A DNA stretch of 64,000 nucleotides from contig JANTQA010000015.1 in NCBI GenBank assembly GCA_027625915.1, positions 2,294,001-2,358,000 on the forward strand, written 5' to 3'. This DNA comes from Anaeramoeba flamelloides (Eukaryota > Metamonada > Anaeramoebidae). Both the position numbers and the translations under genes were made by a program. The notes below the pieces were generated by a model, which was not told the origin of the DNA, did no database searches, and was given only the letters and a program-made list of their open reading frames with translations. Positions 35,184-47,879 of this stretch are shown here, piece by piece. Every line of letters starts with the position of its first letter. The stretch's first letter is position 1.

Positions 35184-36951
35184 GTAAGTAGAAAAATACC
35201 TTTTTCGAAATTATATACGGTATTTCCGAAAAGGTGTGCATTTTTTTTTTACATTTCATAAAAAATGTTCTTTTGTAATTGATATATTCGTTAATTGGCA
35301 AACACAAATTAAGTTAAATGTTAATACTGATTGAATCAATGACTATAGTATCTATTTTCAAAATGTGTTCATTAAAATATTTACAAAAAATGAAAAAAAA
35401 AAATAGTACTTTTTTTGGTGAAAACAGTTATACGATCCAATTTCAATAAAAAACTGGAAATATGGCAAGAACACAAATGATTTTTTAAATGGAGAAAATG
35501 TAGTTAAAAGTTTTACTTTCTATTTTAAAATTTGTTGAGATTAAACAAGTTTTGAAAACGATTTTTTCGATCAAAAAAAAAATAATAAATAGCAATTTTT
35601 ACCCCTAAAAAATATCAGATAAAATCGAGATCAGAAAATTTAATATATTTTATTTACGTAATACCATACTAAATACAAAGAAATTGAATTATTATTATGG
35701 ATCAATAAATGGTTTTTAATGATTTTGCATATTTAAATCGTTTTATAACCATTGAGTTTAAAAAAGATATTAAAAATAAATTTTCCCCACTTTTTTGGAA
35801 ATAGATTAATTATTGATTGATTGGTTTTTAAGGTAATAATAATTTCCTATCGGCTTCAAGTGGCGGTGGGGGGAGAATATATAAAAAAAATTTTGAACAA
35901 AAAAAAAAAAAAAAATGGGAAAGAAAATTTTTCAAATATTAAGTTTTTAAATATATAGAAAAGCCATGCAGAACATTACAACCCATTGAAAAATAATCAC
36001 TTTTTTTGTTTCCCATTTAAGAATATAAATGAAATATATATATATATATATATATTAATCACCACCAATTACATTCATCCAGATTTCAAAAATTAAATCC
36101 AAAGCAAAGCAATTATAATCATCAGATAACTTCAAATACACGATGGCTGTTCTAAACAGAATTAAAATGAATTTGAATCAAACCTACCACTACCATTTGA
36201 ACCATTTTATATCTTCTTACATCTTTCATGTATATAATGATTTTTTCTCCTTCCTCTTTAATATACAATAAAAAAATAAAAAAAAAGAAAAAAATCAGGA
36301 GGAACTCAAAAATAAAAAAAATGGAAAGTTCAAAAAAGTAAAAAGAAATACAAATAAATTTTATAATTATATTGTTATATAAGTAAAAATTAAATAGAAT
36401 ATAAACTCCGTTTCAAAAAAAAGGTTCAAAAAAATTTTCATATCTAATATCAAATAATATTAATCAGGATTTAATTTCTATATTCGGGTAGAGAAACATC
36501 GGTGAACGACCAAAATAAATAGCATTGACTCCTTCTTTAAAATAAAATTACACACGAAAAATAAAAATCAGTTGTTCCAATTTCGAAAATGAACATTATA
36601 AATTTTGTTATAAAAAACTCATTGGAATTCTAAAGAATATCTTTTAGTATTAAGACAGAAATCTACAATAGTTAATGATTGTAAGTTTAAGATCCCATAC
36701 TCTAATTGTCTAAATATAAATTTATTGATCATCAATTGAATACATTTTACAAACCCAAATTTGTTTGATCATCAATTATTTCTGCAAAAAAACAGAAGTA
36801 AAGAATATGCGATCACAATAAATTATAAAAAATGATTTTACAAAACTTTTAAAATTTGTACAGCTGTTTAAAAAGTTTTACTTCAATGAATGGATTGGCT
36901 CTTCTAATTACTTTGACTAACAGTATTGTTAACTTTGTTTAAAATCGTTGT
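35184..36951. other. Putative intron, gene-free, with TA microsatellite
   Basis: It begins with the donor GTAAGT. A (TA)n tract lies at about 36,034-36,055. No gene is seen. Confidence 0.4.
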
Positions 36952-38475
36952 AATATATATACCTTAGCACCCCGGATTTGCCTAAATTTCATCAAGTGTT
37001 TAAAAAAAGAGTTAAAGTGGTATTGGTGTACTAATATATTAATTTTCTTATTTATCTTTAATCCAGATTTGAATTATAATAAAAAGTCAAAATAGTTCAA
37101 AGATCAAGTAGTTAAGTTATTGATTTTTTTTTTTTGAAATTGGAAAAAATAATAATAATTATTCATTTTCACATTTTTTTAAAAGATTTTTATTTTTATT
37201 TTAACTATTTAAATCAGAAATTTTATTACAGTAATAGTAATTCAAAACTCAACACATTGATTTATTATTAATAATAATCAAACAATATTGTTAATTTTAT
37301 GATAAATAACATCAATAAAAAAAGACAATAATGAGAAATTTTTATTTTTTTTTTAGAAAAAATTTCAATAAATATCCAATCAAGAGAAAAATGAAATTCA
37401 TTTCTTTAGGTCAAAATTAAATTTTTAATATGATTAATTTTCTAAAACTTGTATTTAAGCAATAGATAATAATTGAATTAAAAAAAAAAAAAAAAAAAAT
37501 TAAAATAATTTCATTTATTAAATTGTATTAAACAAATATAAATTACTTTTTAATGGATAAAATAATTATACCTAAATTTAAAAAAAAATAAAAAATATAC
37601 TTTTAAATATTATTCCAAGATAATAAAATAATCTATGAAACCAAGTTTTTTTTTTTGAATTTTTTTATTTGGTAAAATTTGAATAATATATTTGCGAAAT
37701 TTGAATTTTTCCTTTATAAATTAATCCAGATCTTGTAAAAGAGTTCTGATATATGGTCTCTAATTCAATAATATTGTTTATTTTATATCTAGATTTTAAA
37801 AAGTCAAAAATTAAAAAATAGTAAAAAATTAAAAAAAAAATCAAATATTAATCTGACTCGAACTATTGGCCAAATCATTTAAATTTGAAAAAAATTCTTT
37901 GTTGAAAAAATTTCACAAATTTTTCAAGGAAAAAAAAATATTATTCTTTTTTTGTAAATTTATTTTAGTTTTTATTTTAAAAATATTCAGATACATACAT
38001 ACATACATATATATATATTGAACAGTTTATCAGTAGATAAAACAAATTTTCTATGTGATGCCAAAATAGATTTTATAATGAATAAATTATTTAATCAAGC
38101 ATTTTAGGCAATGTTGGGGTGCAAAGGGCCCCCAAAAATTTCCAGTAAAGTGTGGTGTGTTTTAATCGTTAAAACTAAGAGGTTTTTTATGTCTAGACAA
38201 ACTTTTCAAAAAAAAAAATATTTTTTTTTTTGACAAAATTTGAAAAAATAATAAAATCTCAATAACCAGAAAAAAAATTTTCCAATATTGGATATTTTTT
38301 TTCAAGTTATTTTTTTATTATAAGTAACTATACAGTTTTTAATTATAAAATTTTTTTTCTAAGATGATTTTTTTATCAATTCTATATCTTATAATCCTTT
38401 GATAACATTTCAAATTAAAAATTCCGTTTGAAATGTTTTTAGTATATTTGGGGTGCTAAGGGATATATATATATT
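36952..38475. mobile_element. Possible 1.5-kb TIR element (family M) in TA tracts
   Basis: The left end TATATACCTTAGCACCCC (36,954) and the right end GGGGTGCTAAGGGATATATA (38,450) are inverse copies with a 12-bp perfect core, each facing a TA tract. A related word, GGGGTGCAAAGGGCCCC, occurs inside near 38,115. There is no open frame of note. A single copy here, so the limits rest on the terminal repeat alone. Confidence 0.45.
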
Positions 38476-38570
38476 CGGTAAATTTCCATTTGAACTAATT
38501 AACTAATATATCTACATCTTTATTTATTATAATAATATTTATAATATTTTCATAAAAAAATAATTTAAAG

Positions 38571-39135
38571 TGACAAGCAGCAAAATGGGAATGTGAATGA
38601 AATTGATTTAAAAAAAGTTTTAACAAAAAAAGATCCATGGTATACAAATTTAATTGCTCAAGAGCCAAATCCAAAACATTATTTAACCTTTGAAGAATAT
38701 GAAAGAGCATGTAAAAGATGGTATCAAATTGTTTTAAAAGGGCTTACAAAAATACCTATGCATTCGAGACAATTCGAAAAACAGGCTTTATTAAAGCCTT
38801 ATAAAAAAAAAATTATAAAAAAAAAACAAAACAAAACAGATTTTTTTAGGGATTATTCAACCTGGAAAGGAAAAGTAATGAAAATTTTTTTAAATTTAAA
38901 TGTCGTTGCTTTCAAATTATTACAAAACACTAATAAGACGTGTTTTTCTCTACAAGAAAGAAAAAAACATTTCACTTCTCAGCCAGAATCATTTATTTCG
39001 GAATCCATAACATTGGAATGTAAAAATAGTATTAATTCAATATTTGAAAAATTATTGGAAAAAATCAAGCTAAATAATACAATTTATGTATCAAATACTT
39101 CCCCAATTGTTGGGAGATATACCCCAAGGTCAATG
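38571..39135 (+). CDS. Exon 5 of the putative multi-exon gene
   Basis: The acceptor TTTAAAG and donor ATG|GTAAGT bound 188 codons. It reads NEIDLKKVLTKKDPWYTNLI, then PNPKHYLTFEEYERACKRW, which repeats the exon 3 motif PNPDDYQTFEEFEDAANQW (both P-N-P-x2-Y-x-TFEE-[FY]-E-x-A-x3-W), followed by a helical Lys-rich part. The only start-like codon in frame is GTG; there is no ATG before the motif, which argues for an internal exon. Phase 2 in and phase 0 out agree with neighbours. The repeated motif in two exons of one transcript is the best argument that exons 1-3 and 5 belong together. Function unknown. Confidence 0.65.
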
Positions 39136-39267
39136 GTAAGTGTATTTTTAAAAATCAAAATTATTTAAAAACTTTGAAATTTTAATATTTCATAATTTAA
39201 AACTTTTTATAAATTTTTTTCCTATTATTTTTTTTTTAAAAAAAAAATTAATTAATTAATTTAATAG

Positions 39268-39558
39268 AAAAAGACATCAATAAAGAATAAATTCAATGAT
39301 TATTATGGCAATATTTTATGTAGGTGTGATTTGAAGAGAATATCAGAAGAGAGAAAATATATATGTAAAAAGAAAATCGAATCAACTAAAATTGATTTTT
39401 TTATCCCAGTGTATGACATTAAACAAGAAATACCTTGGAAAATATTAAAATCAAGTAATAAATATAAAATATTTAATAATTCAATCAATTTTTTGGATTG
39501 TAATTACAGATTTAAAAAATTTTTTTCAAGTTACCAAATTGCGAAATTCCCCCCAAGT
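39268..39558 (+). CDS. Exon 6 of the putative multi-exon gene
   Basis: Acceptor TTTAATAG after a 132-bp intron; phase 0. The exon reads KKTSIKNKFNDYYGNILCRC, then ...EIPWKILKSSNKYKIFNNSI and ...SSYQIAKFPPS. The donor is ambiguous: GTAATA at 39,559 (phase 0, fits the next exon) or GTGTAA at 39,557. The EIPWKIL...KIFN pattern resembles EITWEKIL...KIFN in the 41.57-kb exon, which hints at an internal repeat. No known domain. Confidence 0.5.
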
Positions 39559-40856
39559 GTAATACCCCCTATTATAACTTTCTTTTTTTTTTTTTGTTTT
39601 CGAATTTCTAATTTTTCATTTTTTTTTTTTAAATCTATGATTCTGTTTGTTAATTGATAATCTAAACCGAAGGTAAATGCCTGATTTCAATTTTAATTGT
39701 ATATATTGAATATATTTCAAAATATGTTCATAAAAAATTTTCCGAAAATAGAAAAAACACATTTTCATTTTTTTTAAAAAAAATTAACTAGTATAATTTT
39801 TTAAAAAAATAACAATATGGTACCCATCCAAATGATAATTTTAAACAATAAAATAACTAATTTATTGATTTTCATCTTCCTATTCTAAAATCATGTGAGA
39901 TTAAACATCTTTGGAAAAAATGATTATGTAAAAAAAAAATAAAAGAATCAGCCAACAATTTTCACTCAGTAAAAAAAAAAAAACACCCAATAAAATTGAT
40001 ATTCGATATTATTATATATTTAATTAAAGTGATTATATATGTACAAACCACTTTGTTTTAATTTAAGTATTTAATAAATGATGAATAACAATTTTTGATT
40101 TTTAAATATATTGCAATTCAAAAGTGTTTACATACCAAAAATCATTTGTTTCAAAAAAAAAAAAAAAAAAAAAAAAAGGTTATGAAATAAATTCTATTGC
40201 AAAAAACTAAATTAGAACTACTAGTTAATTGGAATCTTAGCAATTGTTTATGATTTATGTCTCTTATAAATAATAATATTAATAATAATAAATAAAAATG
40301 AAAAAAATATGTGTTCTAAATTTTGGGGTAAGCACACAATAAAAAATATATTGATAAATTTGTTTAAATTTAATTAACAATAATTGATCGATGAAAAGGC
40401 AAAATACTCTCAACTAATTATATTTGAATTTTTTTATTAAAGAGTTCAACCATAACTTATATAAACCAATCTAAAAAAAAAAAAAAAATCCAGATCTACC
40501 ATAAAAATATTACATTTTTAATAACAATGGAATTAAAATTAAAACTTAAAAATTAAAAAATTGTACCAATAGTTTGGAAAAAATAATATTATTTCCAAAT
40601 TTCAGGAAATTGTATTATTATTATTTTAACTTTTTTAATTGTAAAAAAAAATGTTTGAATTTTAGTTTGATTATATAAGGATTTAATAGATAAAAATATT
40701 TAAAAATAACAATATTAACAACTTTTTTGGTAATAACTTATATTGTATAAATATATTTAATACTAGAAAATTTATTTAATAATTAATTTGATTCAAACCC
40801 CACATTTCTTCTCTTTTCTTTTTACCGTGTATATAAACTTTAAACAAATTTTATAG
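39559..40856. other. Putative intron, gene-free
   Basis: 1.3 kb of AT-rich sequence with poly-A tracts (39,971-39,984; 40,156-40,178). No element was identified. Confidence 0.4.
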
Positions 40857-41270
40857 TTTAACAAAAAAATGGAAAAACAGAAAACTTTAATTTATCAACA
40901 AAATAATATTACAATTAATGATTTAATCAATTTAATTATGAACAATGAATTTTTAAATGGTTTCAAAAAAATGTTTCAAAAAAAAAATAAAGCATTCACA
41001 AAAAAAATTTATTCGTTAGTTAACAAATCAAATTTTAATCAAATATTAAATATTTTTACCTTAACCCCAAACAAATTAATACATGCAAAATTGTCTTATT
41101 TTGTAGAACAAATTATCAAATCAAGAACTGGTAGAAAAATTATTCAAAATTATGTGAATGAATATAAATTAAAATTCTTAAACTTAATTACTTATTCTTT
41201 ACTTTATTTTGATGTTATCCCAATCAAATTGTTTCCAATTATTCCTGAAATGGAAGAATTGATGAAAATT
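40857..41270 (+). CDS. Exon 7 of the putative multi-exon gene (or first exon of a separate gene)
   Basis: The acceptor AATTTTATAG is followed by an open frame in phase 0 that includes an ATG at 40,869. It encodes MEKQKTLIYQQNNITINDLI, then amphipathic helices (NNEFLNGFKKMFQKKN, FVEQIIKSRTGRKIIQNYV) of HEAT/Armadillo-like character, ending EMEELMKI before donor GTAAGT. Because of the ATG it could alternatively begin a separate gene spanning 40.9-50.2 kb. A CACATTTCTTCTCTTTTC tract precedes it, which suits either a polypyrimidine tract or a promoter. Confidence 0.6.
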
Positions 41271-41568
41271 GTAAGTTAATTATCTTTTTTCTTCTTCATT
41301 TTCTACTTTCTTTCTTTTTTCTTTTCTTTCTTTTCTTTTGTTATATATCATAGAATGATTTTTATTAAAAATGATCCTTTGAAAATTTTAAAATAATTGT
41401 TGAAAAATACAACTATTTTCAGATATATTTATTTTTTACAAGACTTTGTGACTTTGAATAAATTAAAAATAAAAAATATTTATTATAAATTAAGGAATTG
41501 TTGCTAATATTAAAAAAAAAAATAAGTTTGAGAATTTTGGATGGTTTGTTTTTTTCTTTTTGAATAAG

Positions 41569-41691
41569 ATCCCATCGAAAGAAATAACTTGGGAGAAAAT
41601 TTTAACTTTTCAAAAAAAAATATTTAATAAAGAAAAATGTATAAAAATGCAAAATATTTCATCAAGAATGTTAATTAAACTTGTTTTATAA
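41569..41691 (+). CDS. Exon 8 of the putative multi-exon gene, or its 3' end
   Basis: Acceptor TTGAATAAG after a 298-bp intron, phase 0: IPSKEITWEKILTFQKKIFN, then ...SSRMLIKLVL and TAA at 41,689. If the exon ends at the poor donor GTTTTA (41,683, phase 0) it can join the 48.1-kb exon; otherwise the gene stops here. The choice decides whether 40.9-50.2 kb is one gene or two. Confidence 0.45.
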   Translation: MPSKEITWEKILTFQKKIFNKEKCIKMQNISSRMLIKLVL

Positions 41692-41919
41692 GTAGTGATA
41701 AAATTCAAATATATATATATATATATATAAGAAACATTTTAATTCAAATTCCATTTTTTAAAAATCTTTTCTCTATATTTTCAAAATATTTCATTTCAAA
41801 GTAAATTTCCAAACTCAACTAAATTTATAAAGTTTTTAACATGACTTTAAATATAAAAATTCTTTATTCAAAACTGAATTTTCAAATTTTAAAAAAATGA
41901 AAATTGAAGCAAAAAGTTT

Positions 41920-41922
<3 letters not shown>

Positions 41923-41951
<29 letters not shown>
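41923..41951. repeat. (TA)n microsatellite left of element J2
   Basis: A pure alternating TA tract of ~29 bp runs directly into the J terminal repeat. A matching tract follows the right end (42,652-42,674). Confidence 0.9.
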
Positions 41952-41960
<9 letters not shown>

Positions 41961-42654
41961 TCAGTCAAAGGGGCCCAGTTGTAATGGTATAATACACATG
42001 TTTAAAGGGTTTGCATAGATATTAGAAGAAAAATTTTATTTTGCAAATTTTCAAAATTGAAATCATTTTTTCACATTTTTACACATTTTTGTTTTTTTTT
42101 TTCGATTTTTTTTTTAAACACGTCATTCATTTGCAAAAAATTTATTATTGCAAGATCAATAGTCACTTGGTAAAAACGTGTTATTCTAAGGTCATTGAAA
42201 CCATGGAAAGATTGTTGAGAAATCTATTGATTTCTATTGGAATTCAATTCGATCTTTGATCTTGATATTTGTTTAATAAATGTGAAAAATTTTCACTTCA
42301 TTTTCATTTCCTTTTTCAAATAGAGACCACAAATACCAACAAACTTTGTTTGGGGGCTTAATTTCTAAAAGAAAAGTATGGAAAATGAAGTGAAAAATGT
42401 TTCCTATTTATTATTCAAATACCAGTAGAAGATCAAAACAAACATCCTTGTTTTTCTCAATAGGACTCTAAGAATTTGAGTTTTTCAATTTTTAAGAAAA
42501 GCTATTGATTAATTAGTTTTCAATCAGACATATATCAACATTTCTTTGAGGTGTATTATTCTCTTTATTTCTTATTTGTTCTTCAAAGGTCAATTATATA
42601 AAATAATTGATATTTGAAAAAAACGTTGGGCACCTTTGACTGAAACAGGGTTTA
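41949..42654. mobile_element. Family J element, copy 2, inserted in a (TA)n tract
   Basis: The left end TATAAACTATTTTTCAGTCA with AAGGGGCCCA and the right end (inverse) TATAAACCCTGTTTCAGTCA with AAGGTGCCCA are clear terminal inverted repeats of about 32 bp. The body matches 2,048-2,595 (TTGCAAGATCAATAGTCACT, GGTAAAAACG, TTTTTAAGAAAAGCTATTGA). It is flanked on both sides by (TA)n. Confidence 0.75.
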
Positions 42655-43299
42655 TATATATATATATATATATAATTTAACAGTAATTGTTGTTTTTTTT
42701 TAAAAAAAAGCACAGAAAAAAAAAAATTAAACAAAAATAATAAACAATTAACCCTGGAAATTTATTCCATATTTTCTATAACTATAAATATTCTAAATAA
42801 CAGAATGTTTATTATATTCATTACAATTTTCGTTTCCAAATTCTAAAAATTAAATATTTTAAAACTTGTTTTGATAGAAAAATATCATAATCAAATATTT
42901 CCAATCAATCCAAAAAAGAATAAAAAAAAAGCCTAAAGTTAAAAATTATTTAGATCTTAACACAATTTTAATTTTGCTAAGAATCAATTTAAACTATGTT
43001 CGTTGTTAGATTTTGTCTTTTTTCTTTTTGGATAAAATATAATTTATATTTCATTTCAATTCACTTATTATTCCAATAAATTTTACTCAAGGCCGTTATC
43101 ATCAAACAAAAAAAGATAATAAATTCATTTTTACTTCCAAAAATTGTTATAACCAATTGAGGTAATAAAATTAGATTAGATATTTCAGTTATTGTACAAT
43201 AAAATAATAATAAATGCGAAGCATGTCCAATGATTATATCTTCTCTCTTTTTTAAAAAAATAGCCTGACTCTTTTTATTAGAAATAAAATGAAATCACA
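42655..43299. other. Putative intron, gene-free
   Basis: Nothing recognised beyond the TA tract at its start. Confidence 0.4.
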
Positions 43300-45415
43300 C
43301 TGAAAAAATAAATTCACTTTTTTAAATAAAATTTAATTAAATCCTTCATAAATTAACCCGAATTTGAAATGATAAAATTATTTTTAAAAAGTCAGAAAAT
43401 CTACAAAACTTTAAAATATAAAAAAAGGTGGATAAAGTTCCAGAAAAGACAACATATTAATTTATAGAGTATTTTTTTTTTGTTTTAATTGAAAATTTTT
43501 AGCTTGCTCTGACAAACCAAACTCAAAAATAAATAAATAAAAAAAAAAAAAAAAAAAAGGCCTTTTAAAGACCTTTTTCGAAAAAGTTAAAAAGAAATCA
43601 GAATATTTTCAATTACCAATTAAAAAAGGCAAACCACATAAACCCAAATCTCATATTTTGATAACTTTCGAATTTTTATCTCTCATGAGTCAATTCAGTC
43701 ACTTTAGTGTTTTACTAATTACAAAATTAGTTCTATGAGATGTATATAAAATGATAAAATTTGAAATTATCATAAACTAGAAGATTTTTGGTTTAAAATT
43801 GAAAATAACTTAGTTTTCTTGATTTTATAGTAATAGTTTTAATGTGTGTAAAATATCATGTTTTTCATACTTGTTAAAATACATTTTTTTGTTAAAAATT
43901 CTTATACTTTATTTTATATAGAATTTTTATAACATTTTTTTTTTTTTTGTAAGATAAAGAAGATTTTATTTAAGCCAATAAGATAAACAACATTGGATCT
44001 TTGGAAAAAAATGATAGCTAATAAAAAAATTAAAGTTAAAATTAAACCTTTCATTGCCATCATTTTTTTCCAAACATTAAACAGAAAGAATTGAAAATAG
44101 TTTAAAAATGATACTATTGAAAAATAAAAAATAAAAAAATATTTTTCATAAATCAAACACAGACATTTGATTTTTTGAAAAATTAACAAAAATAATATGT
44201 ATATTTTAAAAAGAATATTTTAACACATTTTTTAGTTGGCTGGTTAAAGGAGTATTAAACATTAAAATTTAAAAATTTATTAAAAAAAACCTAAAAAAAA
44301 ATATTTTTTTATTACCTGAACTATTTTTATTTCTGTATCCATTTCAATTTAGTTTGTATTTGTTTGTTTAATTTTAAAGAGGAATTTTAAAATTAAATTT
44401 TAATTTTTTCTCATCATTTAATAATATAGTTTTCAATTATATAGTTTTCTGAAAACAATATAACCAAATAATTATGATCAATATTTGATTCATTATAAAA
44501 ACTGAATTAAAAATAATTTAGATCATTATTTTTTTTTAACTTTAATAGTTTAAACTATTTAAATTTATATACTTTTTTACTTCTGTAATCTACATAATAT
44601 CAAAAATATCAATTTTTTTTTTATTTAATGATTCATTTTTAAACTTTTGGATTTTTCCAGTTCAATATTTTGTGAAAAAAATGATGGCAATGAAAGGTTT
44701 AATTTTAACTTTAATTTTTTTATTAGCTATCATTTTTTTCCAAAGATCCAATGTTGTTTATCTTATTGGCTTAAATAAAATCTTCTTTATCTTACAAAAA
44801 AAATTGATATAAAAATTCTTTAAAAAACAAAGCATAAGAATTTTTAACAAAAAAATGTATTTTAACAAGTATGAAAAACATGATATTTTACACACATCAA
44901 AACTATTACTATAAAATCAAGAAAACTAAGTTATTTTCAATTTTAAACCAAAAATCTTCTAGTTTATGATAATTTCAAATTTTATCATTTTATATACATC
45001 TCATAGAACTAATTTTGTAATTAGTAAAACATTAAAGTGGCTGAATTGGCTTACAAGAGATAAAAATTAATAGGTTATCAAAATTTGAGATTTGGGTTTA
45101 TGTGATTACATTTTTGAAAAAATTAACAAAAAATAATATCTTCTTTTTAACTTTTAGAACAAAGATCTTTAAAAGATCTTTTTTTTTTTTTATTTTTTTA
45201 TTTTATTTTTGAGTTTGGTCTGTCAAGATAAGTCAATTTGATAAAAGAATGAAAAAAAATTGCTTTTAAAAATTATTTTTTTTTCTTTTTTCAACTTTTT
45301 CAAACTTTTTTTAAACTTTAAAGTTTTGTAGAGCTGAATGTTTTTTCAATTTTTAATATTCGCATTTCATTTTTAGGTTAATTTATGAAGGCATTCTGAT
45401 GAATTTTCGCGAAAA
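43300..45415. repeat. Large imperfect palindrome (family K), 2.1 kb
   Basis: The left arm 43,300-44,112 and right arm 44,630-45,415 are inverse copies around a ~520-bp spacer. They are very similar in the centre (for example TAAACCTTTCATTGCCATCA, ATCATGTTTTTCATACTTGT, AATTTCAAATTTTATCAT in inverse) and decay outward to CCTTCATAAATTAACC. A single diverged arm also occurs at 62,990-63,240. The short hydrophobic open frame seen in both arms is a consequence of the duplication. It could be a fold-back transposon or a head-to-head insertion pair. Confidence 0.8.
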
Positions 45416-46115
45416 AATGAATTTAAATTTTTCCAATTCAAATTTCCATTTTCTTATTCAACAATAACAGTGAGATGATTTGAGAATGGGACGCAAAAAA
45501 GGATTCGAAGACCTTTTGCCTTTGCATTTGTTGTTTTATGTTAGAAGACATGAAAATTCGACTTTGAGTTTTCTCATCTTTTTTTAATTAAAATCTATTT
45601 GTAAGATTAATTGAGATTTGATATCTTTTTTTTGATATATGTAACACCAAAGAGAGAAATTATTGAATAAATCTATTATTGAGCTCTAATTTAAAACTTT
45701 TCATCTCTAGAAATAGAAAACTCTAAAATGGGGAAGTAACGGATTTTTAATAGATTCTTAGCAACATTAAAAGTCATAATTTCCGAATTTTCTTTCCCTG
45801 GTGACTATTTTCTGAATAATTTCTTTGTTTTGGTTGTGAATTTTCTTTTAATATCAATCTCCAAATAGGACAAAATATTTAATTTTCAAAATTTGTTCAC
45901 AAAAAAGCAATATAATGATTGTGGGATAAACTATTCATTACTACTTAGTTATTTTTATTTAACAAAAGTGTTACTTTTGAAAAAAACATATTTATTAAAT
46001 TTTGAAATAAATTAAGCTTTAAAACAAACAGATCTTCAATAATCTCGACTAATTAAAATGTGGTATTTAGATACAATACAAGATCTTTGGTTAAAAGTGA
46101 AAAAAAATAAAATTA
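45416..46115. other. Putative intron, gene-free
   Basis: No gene or nameable repeat. Confidence 0.4.
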
Positions 46116-46745
46116 ATTAATTTATTGAAATGTAAAAATCGATTTTAAAAAGAAATTTGGCCTTACCAGTAACGCAAATAATATGATTTAAGCAATAAAG
46201 TATTTTTCATTAGTTTACTTGAAAAAACAAATTTTTTTTGAATAGAAGTAACTAAAAATAATATTTTGTTGATCTTTCGAATTTTTCTACAATTGAGTTA
46301 CTATTCCAAAAAAAAGGTTTTACTTTTTCAATTTTATGGATTTAAAGTTGAATTTTCAAAAGGATCAAAAACAATCGATGAAGTTGAACATTTTTTGTTG
46401 ATTCCAAAAAGAGGAAATTCTATCAAAAAAAAAAAATAAGTTTGTTGGTTGAAAAAATCATTAGATAATTGTCTTAAGGTTCATCATTTTTTTTTTTTTT
46501 TTTTGTAAAATAGATTTAACTTGTTTTTGATCAATAGTTTATGTGTTAGTTTATCCTCATTGTCTTTTTGATAAGAAAAAAGAAAAACATAAAAAATGAA
46601 AAAGAAGAAATTAAAAATAATTTCAATTAAGAAAAAATATAATAAATTATCAGTTTAAGGAATTGAAAATAGGAAAATTGATTTTTGATTGAAATTTTAT
46701 ATCATTGAATGTTGATACATTGACTTCAACTATCAAAGAAAAACT
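46116..46745 (+). repeat. Family H dispersed repeat, copy 2
   Basis: Collinear with 6,060-6,720 in the same orientation, 40 kb away. Shared in order: GATTTTAAAAAGAAATTT, CAAATAATATGATTTAAGCA, AATTGAGTTACTATT, AAATTATCAGTTTAAGG. It lies in the longest putative intron. Confidence 0.65.
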
Positions 46746-47305
46746 TTCAAAAATATAAAATGAAATTAAAATTACTTTTCTCATTTATTCAATAATTAAA
46801 TTAATTTTATTAAAAAAAAAAAAAATCTTTTTTTTTTTCTTTAATGTTTTTATTTTAAGCAGTTTTTTTAGTTTGATATAAAAGATGTATTTTTTCTATT
46901 ATTTTGTACAATTAAAAGACCAAAAAAAAAAAAATGATTTTCCTTACTTTAATGAATTATTATTTCAATGAACCTATTAATAATTCTCAAATTGGAAATG
47001 AGAACAATCTCATTTAGATTTAAAAAAAAAAAAAAAAACAAGAAGAATTATAGAAAAATAACTCTACAATTAAAAGTTTTATGAAAGATTTGAAATTATT
47101 TTTTTCACAATTATTTTGTATTCTTTAAATATTTTTAACAATCATAAGGGGTTAAAGACAAATATACTTAATAAAATATTTTGAAATAGTGTCTAAATGA
47201 TTGGTTTTGTGCTAAAAGGTGTTCAGAAACTAATCTTTAAAATGGTAATACACACAAAAAAGATAATTTTTAGAAAAAAAAATATTTTCGCCTAAATCTC
47301 CTAAT
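46746..47305. other. Putative intron, gene-free
   Basis: A-rich and T-rich tracts only. Confidence 0.4.
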
Positions 47306-47870
47306 GTATATATATATATGATCTCTTTTTCACCCAAAGGGGCGAGTTTTATTGAAGAAATAGAACATATTTTATGTATTTTATTCCAATATTCTTCTCA
47401 AAATAAATTTTTAATTTTTAGATCAAGATCATTTTTTCTAATTCAGTCGATTTTTTTTTTTGTTTTTTCTTTTTGCTTTTTTTTTTTTTTTTTAGAAGTC
47501 GATTCGAAAGGAAAAAAAAAAATTCCTTTGAAACTCAAAATTAACATTAAGAAAATTGAGGCTTTGTAATTTCTTTTAAATTTCATACAGTTACAATTAA
47601 AAAATCTTAGTGAAATAATTTTAATTTCCCATACAAATTTAGAAATTTTGAATCAACATTTTAATGAAAGAGGAACAAATTTTTTTAACATTTATTTTAT
47701 TAAGATATTTATTGTTTTTTCGGGTATTTCTTTTATGAATATCGATTCTAATCCGAAGTTTTTTATTTCTCTTATTTTGAAACAATCTTATTTTGGTTGA
47801 TTCTAAAAAAAACTAAAAAGAATTTTTCATTTAAGGCTGGGCACTTTGAGTGAAATGTATCTTTTTATAT
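47306..47870. mobile_element. Family J element, copy 3, ends in TA-rich tracts
   Basis: Left end: TATATATATG, then TTTTTCACCCAAAGGGGCGA. Right end (inverse): GATACATTTCACTCAAAGTG with CCCAGCC. The terminal repeat is shared with J1 and J2 while the body has diverged. A TA tract lies to the left and TATATCTATATATC to the right. Confidence 0.6.
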
Positions 47871-47877
47871 CTATATA

Positions 47878-47879
<2 letters not shown>

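Noticed and set aside
44041-44800. Hydrophobic short open frame (MMAMKGLILTLIFLL...) on both sides of the palindrome
   Set aside because: It occurs twice only because the arms are inverse copies; no start context, splice partner or domain.
47318-47569. 83-codon frame beginning MISFSPKGASF
   Set aside because: It starts in the terminal repeat of element J3 and runs through poly-T; chance frame.
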